Shown here: positions 17,707-26,556 of the stretch, one piece after another
Layout of the letters: the number at the start of each line of letters is the position of its first letter
Numbering within the stretch: position 1 is the stretch's first letter
Origin: Hydrogenophaga crassostreae
Lineage (GTDB): Bacteria > Pseudomonadota > Gammaproteobacteria > Burkholderiales > Burkholderiaceae_C
Length of the DNA: 64,000 bases
Assembly (NCBI RefSeq): GCF_001761385.1
Contig: NZ_CP017476.1
Location: 2,159,501-2,223,500, forward strand
Reading direction: 5' to 3'
Position numbers and translations under genes: made by a program
Notes under the pieces: model-generated
What the model saw: the letters and a program-made list of their open reading frames with translations, nothing else
Told to the model about the DNA's origin: nothing
Databases searched by the model: none

Positions 17707-17747
17707 TGACCAGGCGGCGCGTTTGCACACGCGCCACTGTCTGGTCA
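17707..17747 (+). other. Complex hairpin downstream of repC
   Basis: An outer 7-bp stem (17707-17713 with 17741-17747) encloses an inner 7-bp GC stem (17716-17722 with 17729-17735). No T-run follows, so it is a weak terminator. IncQ origins contain single-strand initiation hairpins, and this could be such a site or simply the repC transcript end. Confidence 0.4.
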
Positions 17748-18858
17748 GTTGAAGTGCCTGCCCCACCCAGGAACGTGCAGGGAATGACTGTGTCAGTCCG
17801 TTGCCCAGAGATGGGCGAAGACCGAACCCGTGGCAGGCTTGCTCTGTGGGGCTTCCTTTTTCGGTGGCCGACAGCGCAAGCGGCATGAATACGGGGACTG
17901 TGCAAAGGACAAGAGAGAAACAGCTCCCCGCAGGTATGACCGTTTGCTAGGGCAGTATCCGCCCCTGTGAACGAAGGCAGCATATGCGTGCTCTCTGAAA
18001 ATGAGAGGCTCATCCGAAGGAGGGCGCTACCTGCCGGCTGCCCATCAAAATATCATCTTCCTTGAAGGATCTCCCAGGCTTGTAGCGGGCGCATTCTGGC
18101 CTTCGTGCCCAGTTCCCGGGAGTCGGCAGTCCTTCTCGAACTTGAGACGGAGGTCTCCATGAGTGGCAACGCCAATGGAAGGGCGGGCATGCGTTTGAAA
18201 TACTTGTTGAAGCTTTTACACAGCAGTCACCCATTGGGAAAGGCGTCGTTCAAACACAACTGGTGCGTAGACTGCCATTGTGGAGATGCGCCACCAACCC
18301 ATACTGGATCCGTGGTGTCGTAAAACTATCAATCACGTAGCCAAAACCTAAGCAGATCTCCCCTCGGCTGATTCATTGCCAGACACAACCAGATTTCATT
18401 GGTTTGGATGTACTCGTTAGCGCTTATCCTGGGCTGAGTCGCCACTTCCGCTCCGAATAGGTACCTCAGGCGATTCGATGTAACGGCAGCATGTCTGCTA
18501 CCTCTTGCCTGAGGATGGTGGCGAACGCTGGTGTGCAAAAGCAACTGTTTTGTTTGAATAGGCATGGTGCCCAGCGGTTGCTGCATGTCTCGCTCAGGTC
18601 GACCGATTCGACCTTGGCAAGCGTGGACTCTCGGGATCCGTATACGCGGTCTTCAACTATGTATGCTTCAACAACCCCAGCAGACGTAAACCGTCTTGGG
18701 TGATCTGGGGCTGTTTTTGCTTGAGGTGCGCCGGGCATATGCGCCCGAGTTTCGCTTTACGTTATGGGTTCGTCGTTTTCACCAATCACCCTGATTTTAA
18801 AGTGGCTGGGCGCGGCAAATAAATATCCTGAGCGCTCTTCAGTCTGTCTGGAATTTTC
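17748..18858. other. Long non-coding stretch, no gene recognised
   Basis: About 1.1 kb without a convincing gene. Short open frames occur on both strands, for example 18466-18738 (-) and 18491-18703 (+). They lack ribosome binding sites and known motifs and may be decayed coding sequence. No tandem iterons were seen by eye. Composition shifts from GC-rich to AT-rich toward 18800, so one border of the nested element may lie here. Confidence 0.4.
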
Positions 18859-19329
18859 TCAAAATTCGCTTATATTTTTATGACGCAAAAAGGCAAACTT
18901 GCGGTGCATTTCGTGGCAAACCTCTTCAAATAGAATAGGATTCTTTCGCTCTAGTTTTACGAAAAATTTGTCACTGTTGATGATTTCCAATATCAAAAAG
19001 CTTTCTTCGCTTTTGTTGAGCCTTAGGATTTGGTCAATATTAACAGTCGAATCTACGTAATTTCGAAATAATTTAGCCGCCAAAGGTTCGGCTTCACGGC
19101 GCCTATCTATCCAAAAACCGATGCCGCGCAAAAGTTCGGAATCTGGAACGTATTCCTTCTCAATGGCTTGTTTTAGGTATCCAAGGGCTGAGTACGTACG
19201 CACCTGTTCACTGCTGATGTCAGTCCACGAATAGTCATGATAATGGTGCATTTCAAAGTCGAGAACGGCGAATTTCCCCAGTTGGTAGTTAAGGTCGACT
19301 TCGTAATATTTACCGGTGTGTTTTTTCAT
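18859..19329 (-). CDS. AT-rich gene for an unknown 156-aa protein
   Basis: This is the first of three minus-strand genes whose codons are visibly richer in A and T than everything around them, which points to recent transfer. The protein is rich in aromatic and charged residues (for example HHYHDYSWTD) and has no signal peptide or membrane segment. It has a helical C-terminal half with a repeated Lys/Glu pattern. The ATG at 19329 was chosen over a TTG three codons earlier; neither has a strong ribosome binding site. Its size, acidity and setting resemble immunity-type or small orphan proteins, but no family match is claimed. Confidence 0.6.
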   Translation of the reverse strand: MKKHTGKYYEVDLNYQLGKFAVLDFEMHHYHDYSWTDISSEQVRTYSALGYLKQAIEKEYVPDSELLRGIGFWIDRRREAEPLAAKLFRNYVDSTVNIDQILRLNKSEESFLILEIINSDKFFVKLERKNPILFEEVCHEMHRKFAFLRHKNISEF

Positions 19330-19404
19330 ATAGTTCAATGCCTGGTGGCTTCGTTGGATCAGAGTGCGTGTGCAAATTTCTATGTCGACACACGTAACTA
19401 ATGT

Positions 19405-19824
19405 TTATGAAAATCCTATCGCAGTAAAATCTTGGCCGTCAAATGTAAAGGATGTGATGTAGCCATTTTTAATACAATCTATTTCGTATTCATCAAAGTT
19501 GATAAACATTCTCAGGTGCATTGGAACCTGAGGCATGAAATGATGGTGAAAAAAATCAAAAGATGCGACTGCGACAGGTACACCTCTCACTTCGATGGTC
19601 GTGAACAGTTCTGACACGGTGTGCAAGGAGTAGTCGCAAACAATATGTAAGTAGTAGAGTTTTGCCCATTCCTCGGGACCCCAGTCTTCGAGGTGTTCTT
19701 CCCAGCAGAAATCAGCGCCCATCGGCGGCAGAGCAGCCAGTAGAGTTGAGTAGCTTCCCTTGATGGGGAAGTTCTTAGGTGCTTCGGTGTGGCAGTCAGC
19801 AATCTGAAAATTGAAATGGTTCAA
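19405..19824 (-). CDS. AT-rich gene for an unknown 139-aa protein
   Basis: The start is a TTG with a good AAGGA ribosome binding site seven bases upstream. The product is acidic and aromatic, with segments such as WEEHLEDWGPEEWAKLYYLH and FDFFHHHFMPQVP, and it lacks membrane segments. It lies 75 nt upstream of the previous AT-rich gene in the same direction. A two- or three-gene transcript is plausible. The pattern of a small acidic protein with many Trp and Tyr is common among immunity proteins that block secreted or contact-dependent toxins. That is a guess from composition, and no toxin partner is visible. Confidence 0.6.
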   Translation of the reverse strand: MNHFNFQIADCHTEAPKNFPIKGSYSTLLAALPPMGADFCWEEHLEDWGPEEWAKLYYLHIVCDYSLHTVSELFTTIEVRGVPVAVASFDFFHHHFMPQVPMHLRMFINFDEYEIDCIKNGYITSFTFDGQDFTAIGFS

Positions 19825-19922
19825 AGCAGTATCCTTTTTGATGGAAAATTTTGCATTCGATATGAAAATTCGTATGCACGGATCTAGGGTGTGAAATCGG
19901 TTTTCTCGTCCTGAGCATCAAT

Positions 19923-20435
19923 TCATGAAAAAGGACTTCCATGAGATATTGCCTCTGCCCTCCAGTCGTATCCACTTTCTTTGTTGTAGGCCGTTATCAT
20001 TAATTCAATCTCAATTGTTATTTCGCTTTTATCCTGATGTGTGATGTCGATATTGGCCTCGATGTCAAAGTATTCATCTGAATCCAGTTCTTCGAATTTC
20101 AATTCATCTCTTAGCTCTTCAAGTTTGGTGGTTGTCATGCGATAGCGGTAGAGCAATGCTTGAAAATCTTCCGGTGATGGAGCGTCGCTGCGAAGCCCTT
20201 CAAAAATCTGCATTGGTCCAATGTGGTCGCCTGCCGCCATTGCATTGAGCTGCTGTTTTGATTCTTCGTCGAGTTCTCTTGCCTCGACGTAGATGAAACT
20301 ATCATCATCTGTGGATATTTCATTTTTGCAGTACATCTTTTCTGACGTGTAGCTGTAGTGGAGGTGATTTCGCTCTCCGAAGGAGAATGGTTGAAAATGG
20401 CAAGCCTTGGAAAGGTGGTTATATTTTTTTGACAT
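19923..20435 (-). CDS. AT-rich gene for an unknown acidic 170-aa protein
   Basis: The frame opens at 20561, but the ATG at 20435 is preferred because the residues before it are Arg/Thr-rich and unlike the rest. The protein is very acidic in its C-terminal half: a long helix of Leu and Glu (ELRDELKFEELDSDEYFD) leads into alternating beta-type sequence (IEANIDITHQDKSEITIEIELMI). This could be a small beta-sheet domain. No family is recognised. It heads the AT-rich trio, with a 98-nt gap to the next gene. A ribosome binding site is not obvious. Confidence 0.55.
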   Translation of the reverse strand: MSKKYNHLSKACHFQPFSFGERNHLHYSYTSEKMYCKNEISTDDDSFIYVEARELDEESKQQLNAMAAGDHIGPMQIFEGLRSDAPSPEDFQALLYRYRMTTTKLEELRDELKFEELDSDEYFDIEANIDITHQDKSEITIEIELMITAYNKESGYDWRAEAISHGSPFS

Positions 20436-20561
20436 GAGTGGTATGGTTTTCTGAATAAGAACGCTAGTGGCGATTGTTTGTCTAGAGTCAGGTTTTATCC
20501 TGATCCATGTTTTTTTGGCCGAGGCGGTGCGCGAGCGGATAAGCAGACGAGGCTCCTCCAT

Positions 20562-21530
20562 TCAGGCAGCAGCCTAGCACCTCCTTGTTTAGAGGAGGAT
20601 TTAGACGAAGTAGATGCAATCGCAGATGGTCGGCGATTGAACTTGAAAAGTTTGGAGTTAAATCGATTTCGATAAGCTTTGCGCATAGACATCCCCGCCA
20701 CTATTGGCAATAAGGACGTCTCGGTGCGAAAGTTGCGAAACGTGGTTTGTGACCGAATGGTCACCGGCCTCAATCAGCCGTAAAAAAAATGACGAGATAT
20801 CTACTAGCAGCAGCTGCTAGCAATTTGCCATCAACCTTGATAAGCTGTTTCGCGGCGGGGTCTGACCCTTGTTCGTCTGAACTCTGTGTGAATGTCTATT
20901 TTAATTCAGTTGATCTTTTTTGTCTAAGTATTTTTTGTGTGTGGTGGCTTCATTCCCGATTTCTCCTCATTGGCTGGCCTTCGAGAAGTTTGTCTCGTGA
21001 TTAGCAAAAAACCTATTCTTTAGGGTCGGGTATATGCGTAAGTATTAGAAGTTCCCTAAAGAACTAATTTTTCAGCCGGTTCCTCGTAAACTTAATGTCG
21101 ACGGTCGAATTTGTCGCATCCTGGCGACAACTGTGTCGAGTGGTTTTCTTCGATGCGATTGCTGTTGCCACCGGCCCCGCAAATGGGGCGCAGCCATAGG
21201 CTCTGGCAGAGCACGACTCTCTTGCCGCTACTTGTGCCGTAGGTTGCAGTCGAGCAGTTTCTGTAGTTGTGCTCGTAGTTGGGCGAACCCTTTTCGGCAG
21301 GCCAGGCTGCGTGGCGCAGCTGTTGCAAAGCGCCTGGGTGATGGCCCCGCGCCCCCTGTCGTCACACTTCAGTTCGTACAGCTGAGCCGGAGGCCGCTTT
21401 TATCCTGGCGGCTTGGCGTGGCTCCTTCTGTGTCGGTGCCCGGCGTCCACTCTGGTACTGGCGTCCACGATCAGCCCTGAGAGGGCGGCGCGCAAGCTCG
21501 TATGATTCGTCCAAGAAAAGGGGAGCATGT
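20562..21530. other. Non-coding stretch with decayed coding traces
   Basis: No intact gene is supported. A plus-strand frame around 20590-20782 reads DEVDAIADGRRLNLKSLELN, a stop, then KDVSVRKLRNVVCDRMVTGL, which looks like the tail of a broken gene of unknown family. The rest, including 20800-21500, shows only scattered short frames. The AT-rich part ends near 21100 and GC-rich DNA resumes before the NYN gene. Confidence 0.35.
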
Positions 21531-22316
21531 ATGAGCAATGGCTTAGACGCAGAGAAGCGCGTCGCTGTCCTGGTGGACTGCGACAACACAACGCCCGAGA
21601 TACTCGAATACGCCTTGCGGGTCGTGGCCCAGTTTGGGCGCGTGGTGCTGAGGCGTGGATATGGCAACCACACCACGCTGGCCAATAAATGGCAGGAGGC
21701 GCTTGTGCGGCAGGCTTTCACGCCTTGCTTGCAATACCAATACGCATCCGGCAAGAACACCGCCGACATCGCGCTGGCCCTGGATGCGATCGAGGCGCTG
21801 TTTGACGACCGCGCCGACACTTTCTGCTTGGTCACCAGCGACTCCGACTTTGCTTACCTTTGCCGCAAGCTGCGCGAGCGCGGTGCGACCGTGCACATCG
21901 TTGGCGAGGCCAAGACGCCAGACGCCTTGCGCAACGCCAGCGACCAGTTCTTTGAATGGCAAAAGCCTGTGCCTGAAACCGCTGCGCAAGGCTCTCTGGA
22001 AAAGGTCAATCCCAAGCCTGCCGGGACGAAAGCCGAACCGGCGAAGCTCGATTCGCCAAAGCCGCCCCCCAAGCTCCGACCGAAATTCGTTGTTGAGGCG
22101 GTCAACATGTTGGCGGCCGACACACCAGAGGGCAAGATCACGGTCAGTGCATTGGGTTCTTACCTTAAGCGCACAGATCCCGCGTTTTCGCCTCAAACAT
22201 ATGGCCATTCGGGGTTGCTCGACATGATCAAAACCTACGACTTGCTGGTGGCGCAGCAAGAGCAGGGCACCCATTGGTCTGTTCGACTGGCGCCCAAGGA
22301 AACTGGGGACCATTGA
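21531..22316 (+). CDS. NYN-domain ribonuclease-like protein with OST-HTH/LOTUS domain
   Basis: The protein (261 aa) has an N-terminal NYN (LabA/PIN-like) domain: VAVLVDCDNTTPE supplies the first acidic residues, GKNTADIALALDA the second and LVTSDSDFAYL the third, the arrangement of a metal-dependent RNase active site. A Pro/Lys-rich linker (about residues 155-185) leads to a C-terminal OST-HTH/LOTUS module (FVVEAVNMLAADTPEGKITVSALGSYLKR...YGHSGLLDMI), a putative RNA-binding fold. The ATG at 21531 has a GGGGAG ribosome binding site. It stands 60 nt before the SNF2-type helicase in the same direction. It may be the first gene of the defence operon or an unrelated neighbour. RNA cleavage is inferred from the family. 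Confidence 0.85.
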   Translation: MSNGLDAEKRVAVLVDCDNTTPEILEYALRVVAQFGRVVLRRGYGNHTTLANKWQEALVRQAFTPCLQYQYASGKNTADIALALDAIEALFDDRADTFCLVTSDSDFAYLCRKLRERGATVHIVGEAKTPDALRNASDQFFEWQKPVPETAAQGSLEKVNPKPAGTKAEPAKLDSPKPPPKLRPKFVVEAVNMLAADTPEGKITVSALGSYLKRTDPAFSPQTYGHSGLLDMIKTYDLLVAQQEQGTHWSVRLAPKETGDH

Positions 22317-22376
22317 CCGGTGCATGTTCAGGCGGCAGCTGACTTGACTATGGGATAACGATTCAGGGAAGTAAAG

Positions 22377-25259
22377 ATGGACGGATCAGACCAACCAGGC
22401 TCTCAGGTGGCCCACACCACCGCGCATCACGCGAAATACTTCGCCTGGGAGCTCACGCGCCGCCGTGCGGCATCTGAAGAAGACCGCCTGGCTCAATCGC
22501 TGTTCGATGCCAGCGTTGATCTGAACCCCCACCAAATTGACGCCGCGCTCTTCGCGCTCAACAACCCGCTGAGCAAAGGCGTGGTGTTGGCCGACGAGGT
22601 GGGCCTGGGCAAGACCATTGAAGCCGCGCTGGTGCTTTGCCAGCTGTGGGCAGAGCGCCGCCGCCGCCTCTTGGTGATTTGCCCGGCCGCGTTGCGCAAG
22701 CAGTGGGCGCAGGAGCTGTCTGACAAATTCAACCTGCCAGTCGAAGTGCTGGACGCGCGCACTTGGCATCGCCTGCGCGAAAGCGGCATCTACGACCCGC
22801 TGGACCGCGATGTCATCAGCGTCATGTCCATCCATTTCGCGGCCCGCATGGAAGCGCATCTGGGGGCCGTGCCGTGGGATGTGGTCGTCATCGACGAAGC
22901 CCACAAACTGCGCAACGCGCACCGCAAGAGCCACGAAACCGGTCAAGCGCTCAAGCGTGCGCTGGCTGGTCGAAAAAAGTTGCTGCTGACGGCCACCCCG
23001 CTGCAAAACTCATTGATGGAGCTATACGGGCTTACATCCCTCATCGATGAAGAGATCTTTGGGGACGAGCGCAGCTTTCGAACCCAATACAGCGTTGGCG
23101 AAGGCAACATTCAATCGCTGCGCCGCCGCCTCCAGCCCTTCATCAAACGCACTCTGCGCCGTGACGTGCTGGAGTACGTGCCCTACACCCAGCGCCATGC
23201 GATCACAACGCCGTTTTCGCCCTCGGAGCAGGAGGTTCAGTTCTATGAGCTGATCTCAGCCTACCTGCAGCGCGATTTCAGCTATGGGTTTCCCAGCCGG
23301 CAAAAGCACCTGGTGGGTCTCATCCTTCGAAAGCTTTTGGCTTCGTCCACCGAAGCTGTCGTGGCCACACTGGAAGCCATTCGCGCCAGGCTGCAATGCC
23401 TGCTGGATAAACAGACGATCGACGAAGAGTGGATTCAGCAGCTCATCGAAAGCGAAGACCTCGACGAAGAACTGCTGGAAGAAGACGGTCCACCAGCCCA
23501 AGCCGCCGATGGGTCGCCTGCGGTCGACTACGCACTGGTGCGCGAAGAATTGGCCGAGCTGGACGAATACCTGCGCCTGGCCCGGAACATCCGCGAAGAC
23601 CAGAAGTCTCACGCACTGCTGTCGGCATTGCAACAAGGCTTTGAGCGCATGGGCGCTATGGGCGCAGCCCGCAAGGCCGTGATCTTCACGGAATCCCGTC
23701 GCACGCAAGACTATCTGGCCCGCTACCTCGAAGCCCACGGCTACGCAGGCAAGATCACCACCTTCAGTGGGGGCAACCAGGGCCCTGCGTCCACGGGTAT
23801 CTACCAGCGCTGGCTGGCCAAATACACCGGCAGCGACCGCGTGACCGGCTCGCCAGCCATTGACCGCCGTACCGCGCTCATCGACCATTTCCGCCAAGAG
23901 TCTGAAATCCTCATCGCCACCGAGGCCGCCGCCGAGGGTGTCAACCTGCAGTTCTGTTCGCTCGTCGTCAACTACGACCTGCCGTGGAATCCCCAGCGCG
24001 TGGAGCAGCGCATTGGCCGCTGCCATCGCTATGGCCAACGGTTTGATGTGGTCGTCATCAACTTTCTGAACCAGCGCAATGCAGCCGACCAACGCGTGCT
24101 GGAGTTGCTGCAAGACAAGTTCCATCTGTTTGATGGCGTGTTCGGCGCTTCTGACCAGGTGTTGGGCCAGATCGAAAGCGGGATGGACTTTGAAAAGCGC
24201 ATTGCCGAAATTTACGACCGATGCCGAACACCCGGTGAAATCGAATCTGCGTTCGCTGAGCTCCGCACCGAGCTTGACGCCGACATTCAGGCCCGCATGC
24301 AAGAGACCGAAAAGCTCCTGCTGGAGCATTTCGACGCCGACATCCACGACCTGTTGCGCAGCCAGAAAGAGCGCGCCGAAAGCCAGCTCGACCGCATCAC
24401 CCGGTTTTTCTGGTGGCTCACGCAATACGTGTTGGCGGGCCAAGCCCAGTTCGACTCCGCCAAGCTCAGCTTTGATCTGCAAACGCCCCCCGTGGTGCAA
24501 GCGCCGCCCGGCGCCTACCAGCTCATCCGCAAGGGCGAAACCCCGCCCGAGCATGCGCGCGTTTACCGGCTGACCCATCCGCTGGGCCAATACGTGCTTG
24601 AGAGTGGGCGCAGCCTGCAAGCGCCACAGCAAAGCCTCACCTTCCATTACGGCAGCCACAAACCGCGCATCAGCATGGTAGAGCGCCTGGTGGGGCAGAG
24701 CGGCTGGATGCAGCTCAGCCTGCTGGAGCTCGACAGCTTTCAACATGAAGAACACCTCGTATTCACCTGCCTCACGGATGCTGGTGAAGTGATCGACCAG
24801 GAAAGCTGCGAAAAGCTTTTCTACCTGTTGGCCACCACGACCGATCTGCAAACCAGCCCGCCCATGGAGCTGCAGGCCAACGCCCAGCGCCAGCTGGAAG
24901 CCACCCTCAGCCGCGCGCTGGAGCTCAACGACCAGTTTTTCCAGCAAGAGCGCGACAAGCTCGAAGCCTGGGCCGACGACCGCATTGCCTCCGCCGAGCA
25001 AGCGCTGAAAGACACCAAGCTCAAGCTCAAAGGCCTCAAGCGGCAAGCCCGCATGGCGTTCAGCATGGAAGACGCCCAGCGCCTCCAGCAAGACATACGC
25101 AAAACCGAAACCGAGCAGCGCCGCCAGCGGCAAGACATCTTTGCCGTGGAAGACGAAATTGAAGCCCGGCGCGATGCGCTCATTGCAGCTTTGCAAAAGC
25201 GCTTGCACCGCGCCAGCCGCAACCAAAGCCTGTTTGTGGTGCGCTGGAGCGTGGTCTAA
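22377..25259 (+). CDS. SNF2-family DEAD/DEAH-type helicase, defence-associated
   Basis: This 960-aa superfamily 2 protein resembles SNF2/RapA helicases. Motif I is ADEVGLGKTIEA near residues 70-85, the DEAH box is VVIDEAHKLRN, motif III is LLTATPLQN, and motif VI is VEQRIGRCHRYGQ near residue 545. The helicase C-domain is followed by a long region ending in a coiled coil (residues about 820-940, rich in Lys, Glu, Arg and Gln). The ATG at 22377 has an AGGGAAG ribosome binding site. Such helicases accompany methyltransferase and restriction genes in several defence systems, where they are thought to translocate on incoming DNA. The downstream Fic gene is 167 nt away behind a regulatory array, so the helicase may be transcribed separately. 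Confidence 0.92.
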   Translation: MDGSDQPGSQVAHTTAHHAKYFAWELTRRRAASEEDRLAQSLFDASVDLNPHQIDAALFALNNPLSKGVVLADEVGLGKTIEAALVLCQLWAERRRRLLVICPAALRKQWAQELSDKFNLPVEVLDARTWHRLRESGIYDPLDRDVISVMSIHFAARMEAHLGAVPWDVVVIDEAHKLRNAHRKSHETGQALKRALAGRKKLLLTATPLQNSLMELYGLTSLIDEEIFGDERSFRTQYSVGEGNIQSLRRRLQPFIKRTLRRDVLEYVPYTQRHAITTPFSPSEQEVQFYELISAYLQRDFSYGFPSRQKHLVGLILRKLLASSTEAVVATLEAIRARLQCLLDKQTIDEEWIQQLIESEDLDEELLEEDGPPAQAADGSPAVDYALVREELAELDEYLRLARNIREDQKSHALLSALQQGFERMGAMGAARKAVIFTESRRTQDYLARYLEAHGYAGKITTFSGGNQGPASTGIYQRWLAKYTGSDRVTGSPAIDRRTALIDHFRQESEILIATEAAAEGVNLQFCSLVVNYDLPWNPQRVEQRIGRCHRYGQRFDVVVINFLNQRNAADQRVLELLQDKFHLFDGVFGASDQVLGQIESGMDFEKRIAEIYDRCRTPGEIESAFAELRTELDADIQARMQETEKLLLEHFDADIHDLLRSQKERAESQLDRITRFFWWLTQYVLAGQAQFDSAKLSFDLQTPPVVQAPPGAYQLIRKGETPPEHARVYRLTHPLGQYVLESGRSLQAPQQSLTFHYGSHKPRISMVERLVGQSGWMQLSLLELDSFQHEEHLVFTCLTDAGEVIDQESCEKLFYLLATTTDLQTSPPMELQANAQRQLEATLSRALELNDQFFQQERDKLEAWADDRIASAEQALKDTKLKLKGLKRQARMAFSMEDAQRLQQDIRKTETEQRRQRQDIFAVEDEIEARRDALIAALQKRLHRASRNQSLFVVRWSVV

Positions 25260-25281
25260 TGTTCTCTGAATGCAAATTCAA

Positions 25282-25405
25282 CGACACGTTGTGTCATTCA
25301 TGTCGCTGAGAACGACATGAAATCGATACATGTCGCTATTTTTAGAGAAATAAAACACATGGCGCTGACGTGTCGTCGGTCGCGACATACCCTTCTCATA
25401 TGTCG
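25282..25405. promoter_or_regulatory. Array of TGTCG half-sites with two matching modules
   Basis: Seven exact copies of TGTCG or its complement CGACA, plus one near copy, lie in 124 bp upstream of the Fic gene. Two modules have the same layout: TGTCG, 7 nt, CGACA, 13 nt, TGTCG, at 25301-25335 and 25371-25405, exactly 70 bp apart. The first pair extends to a perfect 9-bp inverted repeat (25297-25305 with 25313-25321). This looks like a cooperative operator. The binding protein is unknown; the Fic protein's own C-terminal helix-turn-helix-like region is a candidate. Confidence 0.7.
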
Positions 25406-25426
25406 TCAAAATAGACTTTTTGCATC

Positions 25427-26545
25427 ATGACCGACCCAGTAACCGCCTGGCGCCCTGAGCTCCCCCATAACCAACTGCCCGCGCTCCCCCCGGCGCAGGA
25501 GCTGGAAAGCCGGGCCGTGCTCAAAGCCTGTATCGAGGCGCGCGCGGCGCTGGCCGAGCTTAAACAAGCGGCCGAGCTCATCCCCAATCAGGCGATGCTC
25601 ATCAATACCATTCCGCTGCTGGAGGCCAAAGACAGCTCGGAAATTGAAAACATCGTCACCACGACCGACCAGCTGTTTCAGTACGCCCAAGGCCAAGACA
25701 ACGCCGACCCGGCCACCAAAGAAGCGCTGCGCTACCGCACTGCGCTCCACCATGGCTACCAGTCGCTCAAAGACCGGCCCTTGTGCACCGCCACCGCAGT
25801 GGAAATTTGCCGCACGCTCAAAGGTGTGGACATGGACATTCGCCGCACCCCCGGCACCCAACTCTCCAACGACCGCACCGGGGAGGTGGTCTACACCCCG
25901 CCCGAAGGCGAAGCCCGCTTGCGCGACATGCTGGCCAACTGGGAGCGCTTTCTGCACAACCAGAAGGATCTCGACCCCTTGATCCGCATGGCCGTGGGCC
26001 ACTACCAGTTCGAAGCCATCCACCCGTTCATCGATGGCAATGGGCGTACCGGCCGCGTGCTCAACATCCTTTACCTGATTCAGGAAGAGTTGTTGGGTCT
26101 GCCCATCCTGTACCTGAGCCAGTATGTGATCGCGCACAAGGCCGATTACTACCGCCTGCTCCTCGATGTCACGCGCGATCAAGCCTGGGAGCCCTGGCTG
26201 CTGTTCATGCTGCAAGCCGTTGCCGAAACCTCCAAATGGACCACCGGCAAAATCGCCGCCATCCGCGCCCTGGCCGAGCACACCACCGAACATGTGCGCA
26301 CCCAGCTGCCCAAGATTTACAGCCGCGAACTGGTGGACGTGATCTTTGAGCAGCCCTATTGCCGCATCGGCAACCTGGTGGACAAGGGCATTGCCCAGCG
26401 CCAAGCCGCTTCGCGTTATTTGAAAGACCTCGCTGCGCTGGGCGTGCTCCGCGAAATGCCCTACGGCAAAGAAAAGCTCTTCATACACCCCAAGCTGATG
26501 CAGTTGCTCAGCCGGGACAACAACCATTTCCAGCCATACGCCTGA
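25427..26545 (+). CDS. Fic-domain protein with N-terminal inhibitory motif
   Basis: The 372-aa product has a complete Fic active site, [12 protein letters not shown], starting at residue 199. Enzymes with this site transfer AMP or related groups to protein hydroxyls. Around residues 70-75 it has SSEIEN, matching the (S/T)xxxE(G/N) inhibitory helix of self-inhibited Fic proteins. The C-terminal ~90 residues look like a winged helix ([28 protein letters not shown]). The DNA-binding-like end and the operator array just upstream suggest autoregulation. It is followed 11 nt later by the methyltransferase, so the two are surely co-transcribed. A Fic gene here is unusual for a restriction locus; it could modify a partner, act as a regulator or work as a toxin-like effector. 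Confidence 0.93.
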   Translation: MTDPVTAWRPELPHNQLPALPPAQELESRAVLKACIEARAALAELKQAAELIPNQAMLINTIPLLEAKDSSEIENIVTTTDQLFQYAQGQDNADPATKEALRYRTALHHGYQSLKDRPLCTATAVEICRTLKGVDMDIRRTPGTQLSNDRTGEVVYTPPEGEARLRDMLANWERFLHNQKDLDPLIRMAVGHYQFEAIHPFIDGNGRTGRVLNILYLIQEELLGLPILYLSQYVIAHKADYYRLLLDVTRDQAWEPWLLFMLQAVAETSKWTTGKIAAIRALAEHTTEHVRTQLPKIYSRELVDVIFEQPYCRIGNLVDKGIAQRQAASRYLKDLAALGVLREMPYGKEKLFIHPKLMQLLSRDNNHFQPYA

Positions 26546-26556
26546 AAGCGACACCC

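Noticed and set aside
8100..18860. Prophage
   Set aside because: The element has a recombinase and regulators but no capsid, tail, terminase or lysis genes. RepA-RepC points to a plasmid origin.
15298..18860. Iteron array of an IncQ origin
   Set aside because: I looked for tandem ~20-bp repeats on both sides of repA-repC and saw none by eye. A computed repeat search could still find degenerate copies.
18859..20435. Toxin-antitoxin module
   Set aside because: The sizes fit poorly, there is no recognisable toxin fold or DNA-binding antitoxin domain, and the genes do not overlap.
23256..25226. 656-codon open frame on the minus strand inside the helicase gene
   Set aside because: It is a mirror of a GC-rich codon pattern: the plus strand has full helicase motifs, and the minus product is a low-complexity Leu/Ala/Val/Gln protein with no motif.
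26359..26556. Extension of the methyltransferase start to 26359
   Set aside because: This part overlaps Fic in another frame, encodes Arg/Pro-rich sequence and has no link to the methyltransferase fold; ATG at 26557 is better.
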